Part shown: positions 1-5,910 of the stretch, piece after piece | How positions within the stretch are numbered: position 1 is the first letter of the stretch | How the letters are laid out: each line of letters opens with the position of its first letter | Assembly: GCA_902806395.1 (NCBI GenBank) | Contig: CADCWH010000382.1 | Location: 1 to 5,918 of the forward strand | From: an uncultured Thermomicrobiales bacterium | GTDB lineage: Bacteria; Chloroflexota; Chloroflexia; Thermomicrobiales; UBA6265 | Length of the DNA stretch: 5,918 bases | Direction: 5' to 3' | Position numbers and translations under genes: made by a program | The notes under the pieces: generated by a model | Told to the model about the DNA's origin: nothing | Databases searched by the model: none | Seen by the model: only the letters and a program-made list of their open reading frames with translations

Positions 1-1015
1 CGTAGCTGACGGTCGTGCCGGGCGGCAGGTCACGCAGGGCTCGCCAGACGCGGCGCTGGAAATCGGTGCCCCGGATGTCGAGGGGGATCTCGGCTGTGGA
101 CGAGGCCGCGTACGAGGTCGCTCCCATGGCCGACACATCAGGCTCCCCTCCTCCGCCGGTCGTCGCAGGCGTCGGCAGTCCACCTGGGTGCTCGACCAAT
201 TTGGCGACTTGCCGGACCCAGCGGGCGAATGCCTCGTCCGGGTCGGCCAGGACGGCATTCGGGAACCGGTCCCGCAGGCGGTCACGCAGTTCTTCTTCGG
301 AGTCGCCGAACTCGACGGCGCTGACGCCCCGGTCGGTGCCCGCGACGAGGACCCAGCCCAGGGCGCAGGGCTCGATCGCGACCCGCATGGTGACGCCCTG
401 CCCGCCGGCCCTGACGGCCCGGGGACTCATGCCCAGGGCTCCGGCGTCGCCGTCGTAGGCGCGGCTGGAGGAACCGTAGCCGGCGTCGTAGATGGCGCGG
501 GTGACGGTGGCGTCCGGCTCGTCCCGAAGGCTGTCCTGCCAGCGGCGGAGGCGGAGAGCGGCGGCGTAGGCGCGGGGCGAGAGGCCGTGGGCGGCGGTGA
601 ATCGGCGCTGGAGGTGGGTCGGGCTGAGGCCGACGGCGGCACCCAGTGCGGCCAGGGTGGGCGGGGTGTCGGCGGCCTCGATGATCGCCTTGGCACGGTT
701 TACGGCCGCGGCACCCCGGTCGGCGGCGCCGGGGTCGTCCGGGCGGCAGCGGAGGCAGGCGCGGAACCCGGCCGCCCGGGCCTCGGCGACGGTGTCGTAG
801 AGGCGGACGTTCTCGGGCTTCGGCGTGCGCGATGGGCAGCCCGGCAGGCAATAGATTCCGGTGGTCAGGACGGCGACGATGAACCCCTCGTCGCCGCGGG
901 CGGTGCGGTCGGCGACGCGGCGCCAGCGGGGGTCATTGGCGGTCGGGATGGTGGGAATCAGCATCGAGACCTGGCCGATCTCCGGGGAAGTGGGCGTCGA
1001 ACTCGTCGTGGACAT
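1..1015 (-). CDS. ada: Ada: methylphosphotriester/O6-alkylguanine-DNA methyltransferase and AraC-type activator, C-terminus cut by window edge
   Basis: This protein repairs alkylated DNA by moving methyl groups onto its own cysteines. In the family, the N-terminally methylated form activates the adaptive response. Visible are 338 residues numbered from the ATG at 1015. The N-terminal Zn domain has Cys56, Cys60, Cys87 and Cys90, the exact spacing (4, 27, 3) of E. coli Ada Cys38/42/69/72, in GIYCLPGC and FRACLRCRP. By position Cys56 is the methyl acceptor. An AraC-type helix-turn-helix region follows at about 105-203 (GLSPTHLQRRF, GYGSSSRAY, GMSP). The Ogt-like domain begins near 209 and continues through PLDIRGTDFQRRVW (311-324) to the edge. 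The PCHR active-site segment lies outside the window, so its presence is not shown. A Gly/Pro/Thr/Ser-rich insertion of about 30 residues (278-308) is absent from E. coli Ada. The start at 1015 has an SD (GGAGAGG) 8 bases upstream. The frame stays open to an ATG at 1204 that overlaps the upstream transporter stop, so a 63-residue N-terminal extension is possible. Its third positions are poorer in GC, which argues against it. Identity is very secure; the start is not. Confidence 0.93.
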   Translation of the reverse strand, partial: MSTTSSTPTSPEIGQVSMLIPTIPTANDPRWRRVADRTARGDEGFIVAVLTTGIYCLPGCPSRTPKPENVRLYDTVAEARAAGFRACLRCRPDDPGAADRGAAAVNRAKAIIEAADTPPTLAALGAAVGLSPTHLQRRFTAAHGLSPRAYAAALRLRRWQDSLRDEPDATVTRAIYDAGYGSSSRAYDGDAGALGMSPRAVRAGGQGVTMRVAIEPCALGWVLVAGTDRGVSAVEFGDSEEELRDRLRDRFPNAVLADPDEAFARWVRQVAKLVEHPGGLPTPATTGGGGEPDVSAMGATSYAASSTAEIPLDIRGTDFQRRVWRALRDLPPGTTVSY

Positions 1016-1023
1016 GGTCGTGG

Positions 1024-1030
1024 CCTCTCC
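1024..1030 (-). promoter_or_regulatory. Ribosome binding site for the preferred ada start
   Basis: On the minus strand this reads GGAGAGG and ends 8 bases before the ATG at 1015. It supports that start over the in-frame ATGs at 964 (no SD seen), 1072 and 1084 (a GAGGAG lies 12 bases before 1084, rather far). It competes with the site at 1211-1215 that serves the longer frame. Confidence 0.5.
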
Positions 1031-1200
1031 GGTGTTCGCGGTCGCGGGGGACGTGTCGGTCTGGGTCACCATCGTGGTCACCATGGTGGGCGTCCGCTCC
1101 TCGCTTGGTGATCGTCCCGTTGCCGGTCGGGCGGTCAGGGTCGTCGGGTGATGGGTGGGGGTGCCCGTTGCGGCATCAACGGCAGTGAAGGGAGTGGTGG

Positions 1201-2181
1201 TCATATCCGGCCCTCGGGTGGGATCGCCCGGGCCGGGCGGGGATGGCCGGGACGGCTGATGGGGCGGCCGACCAGGGGTTGGATCCTGCCGTCGGTGGTC
1301 AGGAGGCCGAGGCCGATCAGGGCCATACCGGCGAGTTGGCGACCGGTGAGGCTCTCGCCGAGGAAGGCGACACCGAGGACCGTGGCGCTGACCGGGATCA
1401 GGACGGTGACCAAGGTCGTATTGGTCGCCCCGGCCCGGGCCAGGAGGCGGAAATAGATCAGATAGGCGACGGCGGTGCAGGGGATGGCAAGTCCGAACAG
1501 GGCCGCCCACGTCCCGGGACCGGGCACGCCCCGTTCCCAGGGCCGTTCGGCGAGCAGGGCTAGGGGAAGCATGAACAGGGTGGAGGCGGTCATCTGGCCG
1601 GTGGCGATGACGAGCGGCGCCGTCCCCCGCAGGCGGCGGCCGAAGACGCCGGCGCAGGCGTAGGAGAGCGAGGCGACGAGGATGGCGAGCTGGGCTAAGG
1701 CGACTCCGGCCGCGCCACCGGTCAGGGCATCGGGCCCGACCAGGACGACGACCCCTGCCAGGCCGACGAGGCCACCGGCGACGGTGCGGGGCAGGAGGCG
1801 TTCGTCCCGGGTGGCGAGGTGGGCGACGACGATGGCGAACAGCGGGGTCGTGGCATTGAGGATCGCGGCCAGGCCGCTCTCGAGCCGGGTCTGACCCCAG
1901 ACGATCAGGATGTAGGGGATGGCGTTATTGAGGACACCCAGCACGAGGAACGGCAGCCATCCCGGCCCGATCGGCGGCAAGGCGTAGCCCGAGACCCGGA
2001 CCGCGGCCAGCAGGGTGACGGCCGCCAGGACGACCCGGCCGGCGACCACGGTCAGCGGGTCCCAGGCCTCCAGGAGCACTTCATTGAAGAGAAATGACAC
2101 GCCCCAGATCGTCGAGAGACTGAGCAGCAACGCCCACTCGACCCGTCCCATCGCTTGTCCCGGACCCGACCCCGATGCCAT
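1201..2181 (-). CDS. DMT superfamily transporter, EamA family (10 membrane helices)
   Basis: This is an inner-membrane permease of 326 residues from the drug/metabolite transporter superfamily. The substrate cannot be read from the sequence. Family members export amino acids, metabolites or toxic compounds. It shows two EamA repeats of five helices each: about 14-36, 42-62, 75-95, 101-122, 133-150, then 159-178, 189-210, 223-247, 255-275 and 280-296. Typical features are STIWGVSFLF in helix 1, WGQTRLESGLAAILNATTPLF at 95-115 and the second-repeat ending FLGESLTGRQLAGMALIGLGLL. Length fits the family, apart from a hydrophilic Pro/Arg-rich tail of about 30 residues (297-326). The start at 2181 has GGAGG 6 bases upstream. 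An alternative Met at residue 11 lacks this. The stop overlaps an ATG of the ada frame (ATGA), so the pair probably forms an operon with the transporter first. That suggests, without proving, a role in coping with alkylating or toxic compounds. Family assignment is secure; the function is inference. Confidence 0.93.
   Translation of the reverse strand: MASGSGPGQAMGRVEWALLLSLSTIWGVSFLFNEVLLEAWDPLTVVAGRVVLAAVTLLAAVRVSGYALPPIGPGWLPFLVLGVLNNAIPYILIVWGQTRLESGLAAILNATTPLFAIVVAHLATRDERLLPRTVAGGLVGLAGVVVLVGPDALTGGAAGVALAQLAILVASLSYACAGVFGRRLRGTAPLVIATGQMTASTLFMLPLALLAERPWERGVPGPGTWAALFGLAIPCTAVAYLIYFRLLARAGATNTTLVTVLIPVSATVLGVAFLGESLTGRQLAGMALIGLGLLTTDGRIQPLVGRPISRPGHPRPARAIPPEGRI
1211..1215 (-). promoter_or_regulatory. 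Possible ribosome binding site for the long ada start at 1204
   Basis: On the minus strand GAGGG lies 6 bases before an ATG (1204-1202) that shares ATGA with the transporter stop. The frame runs without a stop into Ada. This arrangement is typical of translational coupling. However, the 63 codons it would add are Thr/Pro/Ala-rich, with many A- or T-ending codons, unlike the rest of ada. Confidence 0.35.
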
Positions 2182-2187
2182 CCCCGT

Positions 2188-2192
2188 CCTCC
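2188..2192 (-). promoter_or_regulatory. Ribosome binding site of the EamA transporter gene
   Basis: On the minus strand GGAGG lies 6 bases before the ATG at 2181, within a purine tract (GGGGAGGGGAGGA). It decides the start in favour of 2181 rather than the in-frame ATG ten codons later. Confidence 0.7.
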
Positions 2193-2203
2193 CCTCCCCT
2201 GCC

Positions 2204-2222
2204 CGCCCGGCTGACCCGGGCG
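2204..2222 (-). promoter_or_regulatory. Hairpin in the leader of the transporter-ada mRNA
   Basis: CGCCCGG and CCGGGCG form a perfect 7-bp stem with a 5-base loop. It sits 11 bases upstream of the transporter SD and inside the leader predicted from the candidate promoter at 2240-2268. It could modulate ribosome access or mRNA stability. Short GC-only stems are common by chance in such DNA. Confidence 0.35.
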
Positions 2223-2239
2223 CCGAATCTCATGGTCCC

Positions 2240-2268
2240 AGTATCCGGCACCGGGCAGCGCCTGACGA
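2240..2268 (-). promoter_or_regulatory. Candidate sigma70-type promoter for the transporter-ada operon
   Basis: On the minus strand TCGTCA (2268-2263) and GATACT (2245-2240) each match the -35/-10 consensus at four of six bases, with an exact 17-base spacer. Transcription would begin near 2233, giving a leader of about 50 bases. This is the best-spaced pair seen upstream of the transporter, but the match is modest. Confidence 0.3.
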
Positions 2269-2534
2269 TCCGATTCTTGCGTTCAGGGTCGGGAAGAGGC
2301 GGGATGGGAACGCATAGGGAACGGGAGGTCTGGTCACGCGCGCGATGGCCCGTCATGGCGATCGTGAAACGGGCGAGGGGCACGATGGACAGCGGTCTTC
2401 CCGGTCGGCTCGGGCCGCGACTCATGGCTATGGGAATGCCCGGACACACCTGGGCCGGGGTCAGTCCTGAGATCCCCTCTGGTCCTGACAGCAGTTGACG
2501 CGGGCTATCGATGTCGTCCCTTCGGCCGGTCCGC

Positions 2535-2570
2535 CGCGCCAGGGTTCCCGGCCGGGGACTGCCTGGCGTG
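2535..2570. repeat. Strong bulged inverted repeat (hairpin) in the intergenic region
   Basis: The outer arms 2535-2543 and 2562-2570 pair over nine positions (one G-U), including the perfect seven-base arms CGCCAGG and CCTGGCG. The inner arms 2544-2549 and 2554-2559 pair over six positions (one G-U). They close a GGCC loop, with a two-base bulge at 2560-2561. There is no T-run on either side, so an intrinsic terminator is unlikely. It could be a structured RNA element, a protein binding site or part of a small repeat family. Confidence 0.55.
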
Positions 2571-2800
2571 ACTCGGGACAGACGACGGATGATCGCCGTG
2601 GTCGCGTATCGGGGCTCGTCAGGGCTTGGAGAGAAACCAGTCGCGGTCACGATGCTGATTCTGGCCGCTCTATCACGTTGTCCGCGCTCCTCGACCGCCA
2701 CCTGACAAGGCTATCCCGGCAGCCTCACCCCCGCCCCGGTGTACGATAGGCGCGGCGCGGTCCGCATCGTGGTGGTCGGACCCCGGGTGGCTGCCTGTCT

Positions 2801-2806
2801 GGAGGA
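2801..2806 (+). promoter_or_regulatory. Ribosome binding site of the S9-like gene
   Basis: GGAGGA lies 10 bases before the ATG at 2817. It decides the start. The frame extends upstream to a GTG at 2739, but that codon has no SD, and the 26 extra residues (Arg/Val-rich) look non-coding. Confidence 0.65.
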
Positions 2807-2816
2807 ACGACCGTCG

Positions 2817-5117
2817 ATGGCTGTTGAACGCGAGCTTGCCCCGTCCCCGTCGTCCGAGTCGGCCGCCGCGTCGGCCTCCGAAACATCACCGTCGGGGGCG
2901 GAGCCGTTGCCCGGGGCGAATGGCGCGGTGGACGTTCTAGAGGCCGGGGGGATGCCGGGCGACAGTCGCGAGCCGGTCCGGATGGACGTGCCCAACCCGC
3001 CCGGACCGGTGTCGGTCTCGCCGGACGGGGCGACGCTGGCCTACCTGGTCCGGGCGGGGACCGGGTTCCGGCTGGAGCTGTGCCCGGCCGGGGGCGGGGG
3101 GCCGACCACGTTGGACCTGCCGTTCTCGCCGCTGCCGGACGAGGCGGCCGAAGGGGAGCCGGGCACCGGCGAGGGTCCGGCCTGGTCACCGGATGGACGG
3201 CGGCTGGCCGTTGCCGGAGCGCACCCTGGGCACGCCGGGTCAGCGATCTGGCTCGTCGTGGTGGAGACGGGCGAGAGTCGATTGCTCGTCGATCACCGCG
3301 CGGCCGACCGGGGCCCGCGCTGGTCGCCGGACGGGGCGCTGGTCGCCTTCACCTCCCGGCCGGAGGGACGGGCCGACACGGTCTGCATGGCGTTCGCCGA
3401 CGAGCCCGGCCCGGCGATCGCCCTCACCGACGGACGCCAGGACGACCGCGACCCGGCCTGGTCGTTCGATGGCTCGCTGCTGGCCTTCCGCCGGCGGCAC
3501 GGGGAGGTCTCCGGCGACCATGACCTGTGGGTGGCGACCCTGGCGACCGGCGAGTTGCGCCAGTTGACCGGCAAGCCGGGCAAGGCCGGTCTGGGCGGCA
3601 AGCCCGCCAACCGATGGGGCTTGCGCTGGGCGCCGGACCGACTCCAGATGGCCTACGTCACCGACGAGCGGGAGTGGGACATCATCGCGGTGATCAACGG
3701 CGAGAACGGGGCGGGCTGGACCCTGGCCGGGGAAGCCGGCGATAAGGCCGACCCCCGCTGGGACCCGGCCGGCAAGAAGATCCTCTATACCCGGAGCCAG
3801 GGGACGACCACGGCCTGCTGCGTCAAGGGCACCTCGGCCGCGACGGCGACTGTCCTGGACCCCGGCGACGGCGTGGCGTCCTCGCCGCGCTGGCTCGGCG
3901 AGGGGCGGGTGGTGTACCGGTTCGGCGATCCCCGACGGGCGGCGACCCTGGTCGTGCAGGACGCCGTCGAGGGCGCGACCCGGATCACGCTGCCCGCGCC
4001 CGAGGGAACCATCCCGGTCACCAGCGTGACGGCGGGTGAGGACGCCGGGGTGACGACGGCCGACGGGGCCACGCCGTTGACGGGCGATGGGTCGCCAGCC
4101 GAGGCCGATGGCGCCCCGGAGGTGACCCCACCGACCGCCGCCTCTCCCGATGCCCCTTCCATAGAAGGGGACGCGTCGGAGGGGACCGAAGTACCCACCG
4201 CGGATGCGGGACGCGGGTTGCCTGAGCCGATAGCGGGGTACGTGACGCCGGGGTCGTTCGAGGTCGAGGTCGACGAAGGGGTGACGCTCTCCGGGTTGAC
4301 CTACCGGCTGCCGGAACGGTCCGGTCCGGCCCCGGCGGTGATCTCCCTGGGGGATGGCCCACCACGTCGGCACGGGTCGGAGGTCCAGCCACTGGAGCAG
4401 GGCCTCGCCGCGGCCGACCTGTGGGTCTATGCCCCGAACGGGCGCGGCATCGCCGGGTACGGGCGGTCGGTGAGCGACACCCAGGCGGCGATGGCTGACC
4501 AGGAGGTCGAGATCGGCGACCTGGTGACGGTCGCAGTGGCGGTCCGAACTCGCGAGGGCGTCATCGACCAGGCCCCCGCCTTCGTCGGGCGGGGCTATGG
4601 CGGGACCCTGGCACTGCTGACAGCCGGGCGGCCGGGACTGGCCCGGGCCTACGTGGCGATCGACCCTGTGGCCGACTGGGACCAGGAACTGGACGAGGCG
4701 GACCCGGCCTGGCGGGCCTGGATCACCGAACATTTGGGGGTGCCGGCGGTCCAGCGCGGCCGGGTGGCGACCCACACCCCGACGACCTACGCGGGCCTGC
4801 TGGACGGGCCGGTGTTGCTGGTCGGTACGGGTGACGCCTCCCCCGGGCGGGCGGCCCAACTGCGGGGTTTCGCCGCCCTGCTGGACGAACTTGGCGTCTC
4901 GTACGAGTTGGCGGAGGTGCCCGCCGGGGAGTCGCCGGATGCGGTCGCCGAGCGAGTCGCGGAGTTCCTGCGGGGAGCGTTGGCACCAGATCCGATGACC
5001 GGGGCCGAGCCGGAGACAGCAGACGACGAGGTCGGCGGTCGCGCCGAGCTTCCCGTGGATGAGGGCGCCAGCGACGAGACAGTGGGCGACGGGGGCACCG
5101 AGCCAGCGCGGGGATGA
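2817..5117 (+). CDS. PD40 beta-propeller / S9 (prolyl oligopeptidase)-type protein lacking catalytic Ser and His
   Basis: This 766-residue protein has the architecture of S9 serine peptidases. Residues 1-55 are a Ser/Ala/Glu-rich tail with no signal peptide or membrane helix, so it is probably cytoplasmic. Seven TolB/PD40-type repeats follow (xWSPDGxxLAF). They centre on Pro69-Asp70-Gly71 and then Trp123, Trp169, Trp215, Trp271, Trp315 and Trp359, which would suit a seven-bladed propeller. Residues 393-468 form an acidic Ala/Thr/Pro/Gly linker without lysine. An alpha/beta-hydrolase domain spans about 469-722 and keeps NGRGIAGYG (541-549), the family's NxRGSxGYG element. The nucleophile elbow is GRGYGG (591-596), with Gly593 in place of the catalytic Ser. 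Asp673 in GTGD fits the acid position. Around 702-707 (PAGESP), where PGxGHxF is expected, there is no His. A 44-residue acidic tail ends the protein. S9 peptidases need Ser-Asp-His, so it is probably not a peptidase. A binding or regulatory role is inference. The gene stands alone, divergent from the transporter-ada pair. Confidence 0.88.
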   Translation: MAVERELAPSPSSESAAASASETSPSGAEPLPGANGAVDVLEAGGMPGDSREPVRMDVPNPPGPVSVSPDGATLAYLVRAGTGFRLELCPAGGGGPTTLDLPFSPLPDEAAEGEPGTGEGPAWSPDGRRLAVAGAHPGHAGSAIWLVVVETGESRLLVDHRAADRGPRWSPDGALVAFTSRPEGRADTVCMAFADEPGPAIALTDGRQDDRDPAWSFDGSLLAFRRRHGEVSGDHDLWVATLATGELRQLTGKPGKAGLGGKPANRWGLRWAPDRLQMAYVTDEREWDIIAVINGENGAGWTLAGEAGDKADPRWDPAGKKILYTRSQGTTTACCVKGTSAATATVLDPGDGVASSPRWLGEGRVVYRFGDPRRAATLVVQDAVEGATRITLPAPEGTIPVTSVTAGEDAGVTTADGATPLTGDGSPAEADGAPEVTPPTAASPDAPSIEGDASEGTEVPTADAGRGLPEPIAGYVTPGSFEVEVDEGVTLSGLTYRLPERSGPAPAVISLGDGPPRRHGSEVQPLEQGLAAADLWVYAPNGRGIAGYGRSVSDTQAAMADQEVEIGDLVTVAVAVRTREGVIDQAPAFVGRGYGGTLALLTAGRPGLARAYVAIDPVADWDQELDEADPAWRAWITEHLGVPAVQRGRVATHTPTTYAGLLDGPVLLVGTGDASPGRAAQLRGFAALLDELGVSYELAEVPAGESPDAVAERVAEFLRGALAPDPMTGAEPETADDEVGGRAELPVDEGASDETVGDGGTEPARG

Positions 5118-5127
5118 GGGGACGTGG

Positions 5128-5142
5128 CACCCCACGGGGGTG
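5128..5142 (+). terminator. Possible transcription terminator hairpin after the S9-like gene
   Basis: CACCCC and GGGGTG form a perfect 6-bp stem with an ACG loop, beginning 11 bases after the stop codon. An alternative CGTGG/CCACG stem overlaps it. No T-tract follows, so it is not a classical intrinsic terminator. The position is its main support. Confidence 0.3.
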
Positions 5143-5672
5143 ATCCGAAGACGCGACCGTGGGCGCGGGAGGGCCGTGGGTGGTCGGATGGCATGGGGAG
5201 ATGGAGCGACCACGGGTCGACCGGTGACTCGGTGCGTGACATCCAACCATGGCCTCGGGATGCCGGACGCAGCGAGTGGCTCCCCTGCGAAACGTCGTGA
5301 CCACCATGTCGATTCTGGCACCGAGACGATGTCCCGGATGGTTGAGCACACAGATGCGGGGGTGCAGCGAGCAGCGCCCCTCAGGACGCGACTTCCCGAG
5401 CGATCGAGCGTCTGACCCTGCTCCTGGCGAGGGACCGTTCGGGAGGCCGGGCCACCGATCGGTCGGAGGTTTGCCGGGGCCGCGGGCGACCGCCCGGGCA
5501 ATGTGCCGCTCTCGATGAGAGGCCGGTCGTATCGGGGTTGCGTCGTCGCCTTTCCCGTCCGTGGTCTGGTCCGATGGTCGCCGCGACCGGGCGATGATGG
5601 CGGGAGTTGGCTGATGTCCCATCGCACGCGTCCATCCCCGTAGATCACCGATGTGCCGGTGTCTGATTTGGA

Positions 5673-5692
5673 CCCTTGGCCCGGGCCACGGG
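5673..5692. repeat. 20-base near-perfect palindrome, possible operator
   Basis: The half-sites CCCTTGGCCC and GGGCCACGGG are complementary at nine of ten positions, with a perfect 12-base core TGGCCCGGGCCA (5677-5688). It lies about 100 bases upstream of the -10 element at 5791-5796. A regulator dimer could bind here, but GC-rich palindromes also arise by chance. Confidence 0.35.
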
Positions 5693-5787
5693 CTGGATCG
5701 TCATTAACCTCGCAAGGAATACGTTCGGCCAGGATGCAGTCTTCCACCGGGTCCACGATCTGGCGGCGAGCGATCCGACTGGTCATC

Positions 5788-5796
5788 TGATATGAT
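5788..5796 (+). promoter_or_regulatory. Extended -10 promoter element
   Basis: TGATATGAT matches the extended -10 consensus TGnTATAAT, with a five-of-six -10 hexamer (TATGAT, 5791-5796). This is an AT-rich motif standing out in GC-rich surroundings. No good -35 box is seen at 16-18 bases, as is allowed for extended -10 promoters. Transcription would begin near 5803, giving a leader of about 108 bases to the ATG at 5911. Confidence 0.5.
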
Positions 5797-5910
5797 GCGG
5801 CCCGCTTGAGACATCAGCGAAGATGCCCCAACGATCGCGCCCGGGCACGGGCGGAGCACCGACGCCCCAACGTCTATTGGAGACGCACTCGACTCGAGGG
5901 ATCGGTCCAG

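Larger units (their letters stand above)
2182..2816. other. Divergent intergenic region, no convincing gene
   Basis: This gap of 635 bases separates the minus-strand transporter-ada pair from the plus-strand S9-like gene. Open frames exist on both strands. Their translations are Arg/Pro/Gly-rich without family features, and third positions are not GC-enriched as in the true genes, so none is called. It holds a leader hairpin (2204-2222), a candidate minus-strand promoter (2240-2268), a direct repeat of GTCCTGA (2464-2470 and 2482-2488) and a strong hairpin (2535-2570). No plus-strand promoter with both boxes is evident. A TACGAT at 2742-2747 could be a -10 for the downstream gene but lacks a -35 partner. 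Confidence 0.6.
5118..5910. other. Intergenic region without a convincing gene
   Basis: In this stretch of about 790 bases no open frame on either strand shows third-position GC enrichment or recognisable protein features. No tRNA or rRNA signature was seen. It contains a hairpin after the S9-like gene (5128-5142) and a stem with an 8-base loop at 5359-5380 (GGGGTGC/GCGCCCC, one G-U). It also has the 10-base palindrome ACCGATCGGT (5454-5463), a 20-base near-palindrome (5673-5692), an extended -10 element (5788-5796) and a leader with small repeats (5803-5910). A decayed gene or an untranslated RNA cannot be excluded by eye. Confidence 0.5.

Noticed and set aside
188..1111. 307-codon plus-strand open frame
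   Set aside because: It is antisense to ada, whose zinc cysteines, helix-turn-helix and methyltransferase motifs are unmistakable on the minus strand. The frame is Gly/Val/Ala/Arg-rich low complexity.
2494..2499. TTGACG as a -35 box for the S9-like gene
   Set aside because: No -10 hexamer occurs at 16-18 bases, and the only TATCGA is 5 bases away.
2081..2701. 206-codon minus-strand open frame across the divergent gap
   Set aside because: It overlaps the start of the transporter and has Arg/Ser/Pro-rich content with no recognisable motif and no third-position GC bias.
2739..2816. GTG start at 2739 for the S9-like gene
   Set aside because: There is no SD before it, while the ATG at 2817 has GGAGGA ten bases upstream. 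The added residues show no family similarity.
5454..5463. 10-base palindrome ACCGATCGGT as an operator
   Set aside because: Several perfect 10-base palindromes are expected by chance in a window this long, and no promoter is next to it.
3240..5786. 848-codon open frame on the minus strand opposite the S9-like gene
   Set aside because: It lies antisense to a well-supported gene with PD40 and hydrolase motifs. The translation is Arg/Gly/Pro-rich without family features, and long antisense frames are expected in GC-rich genes.
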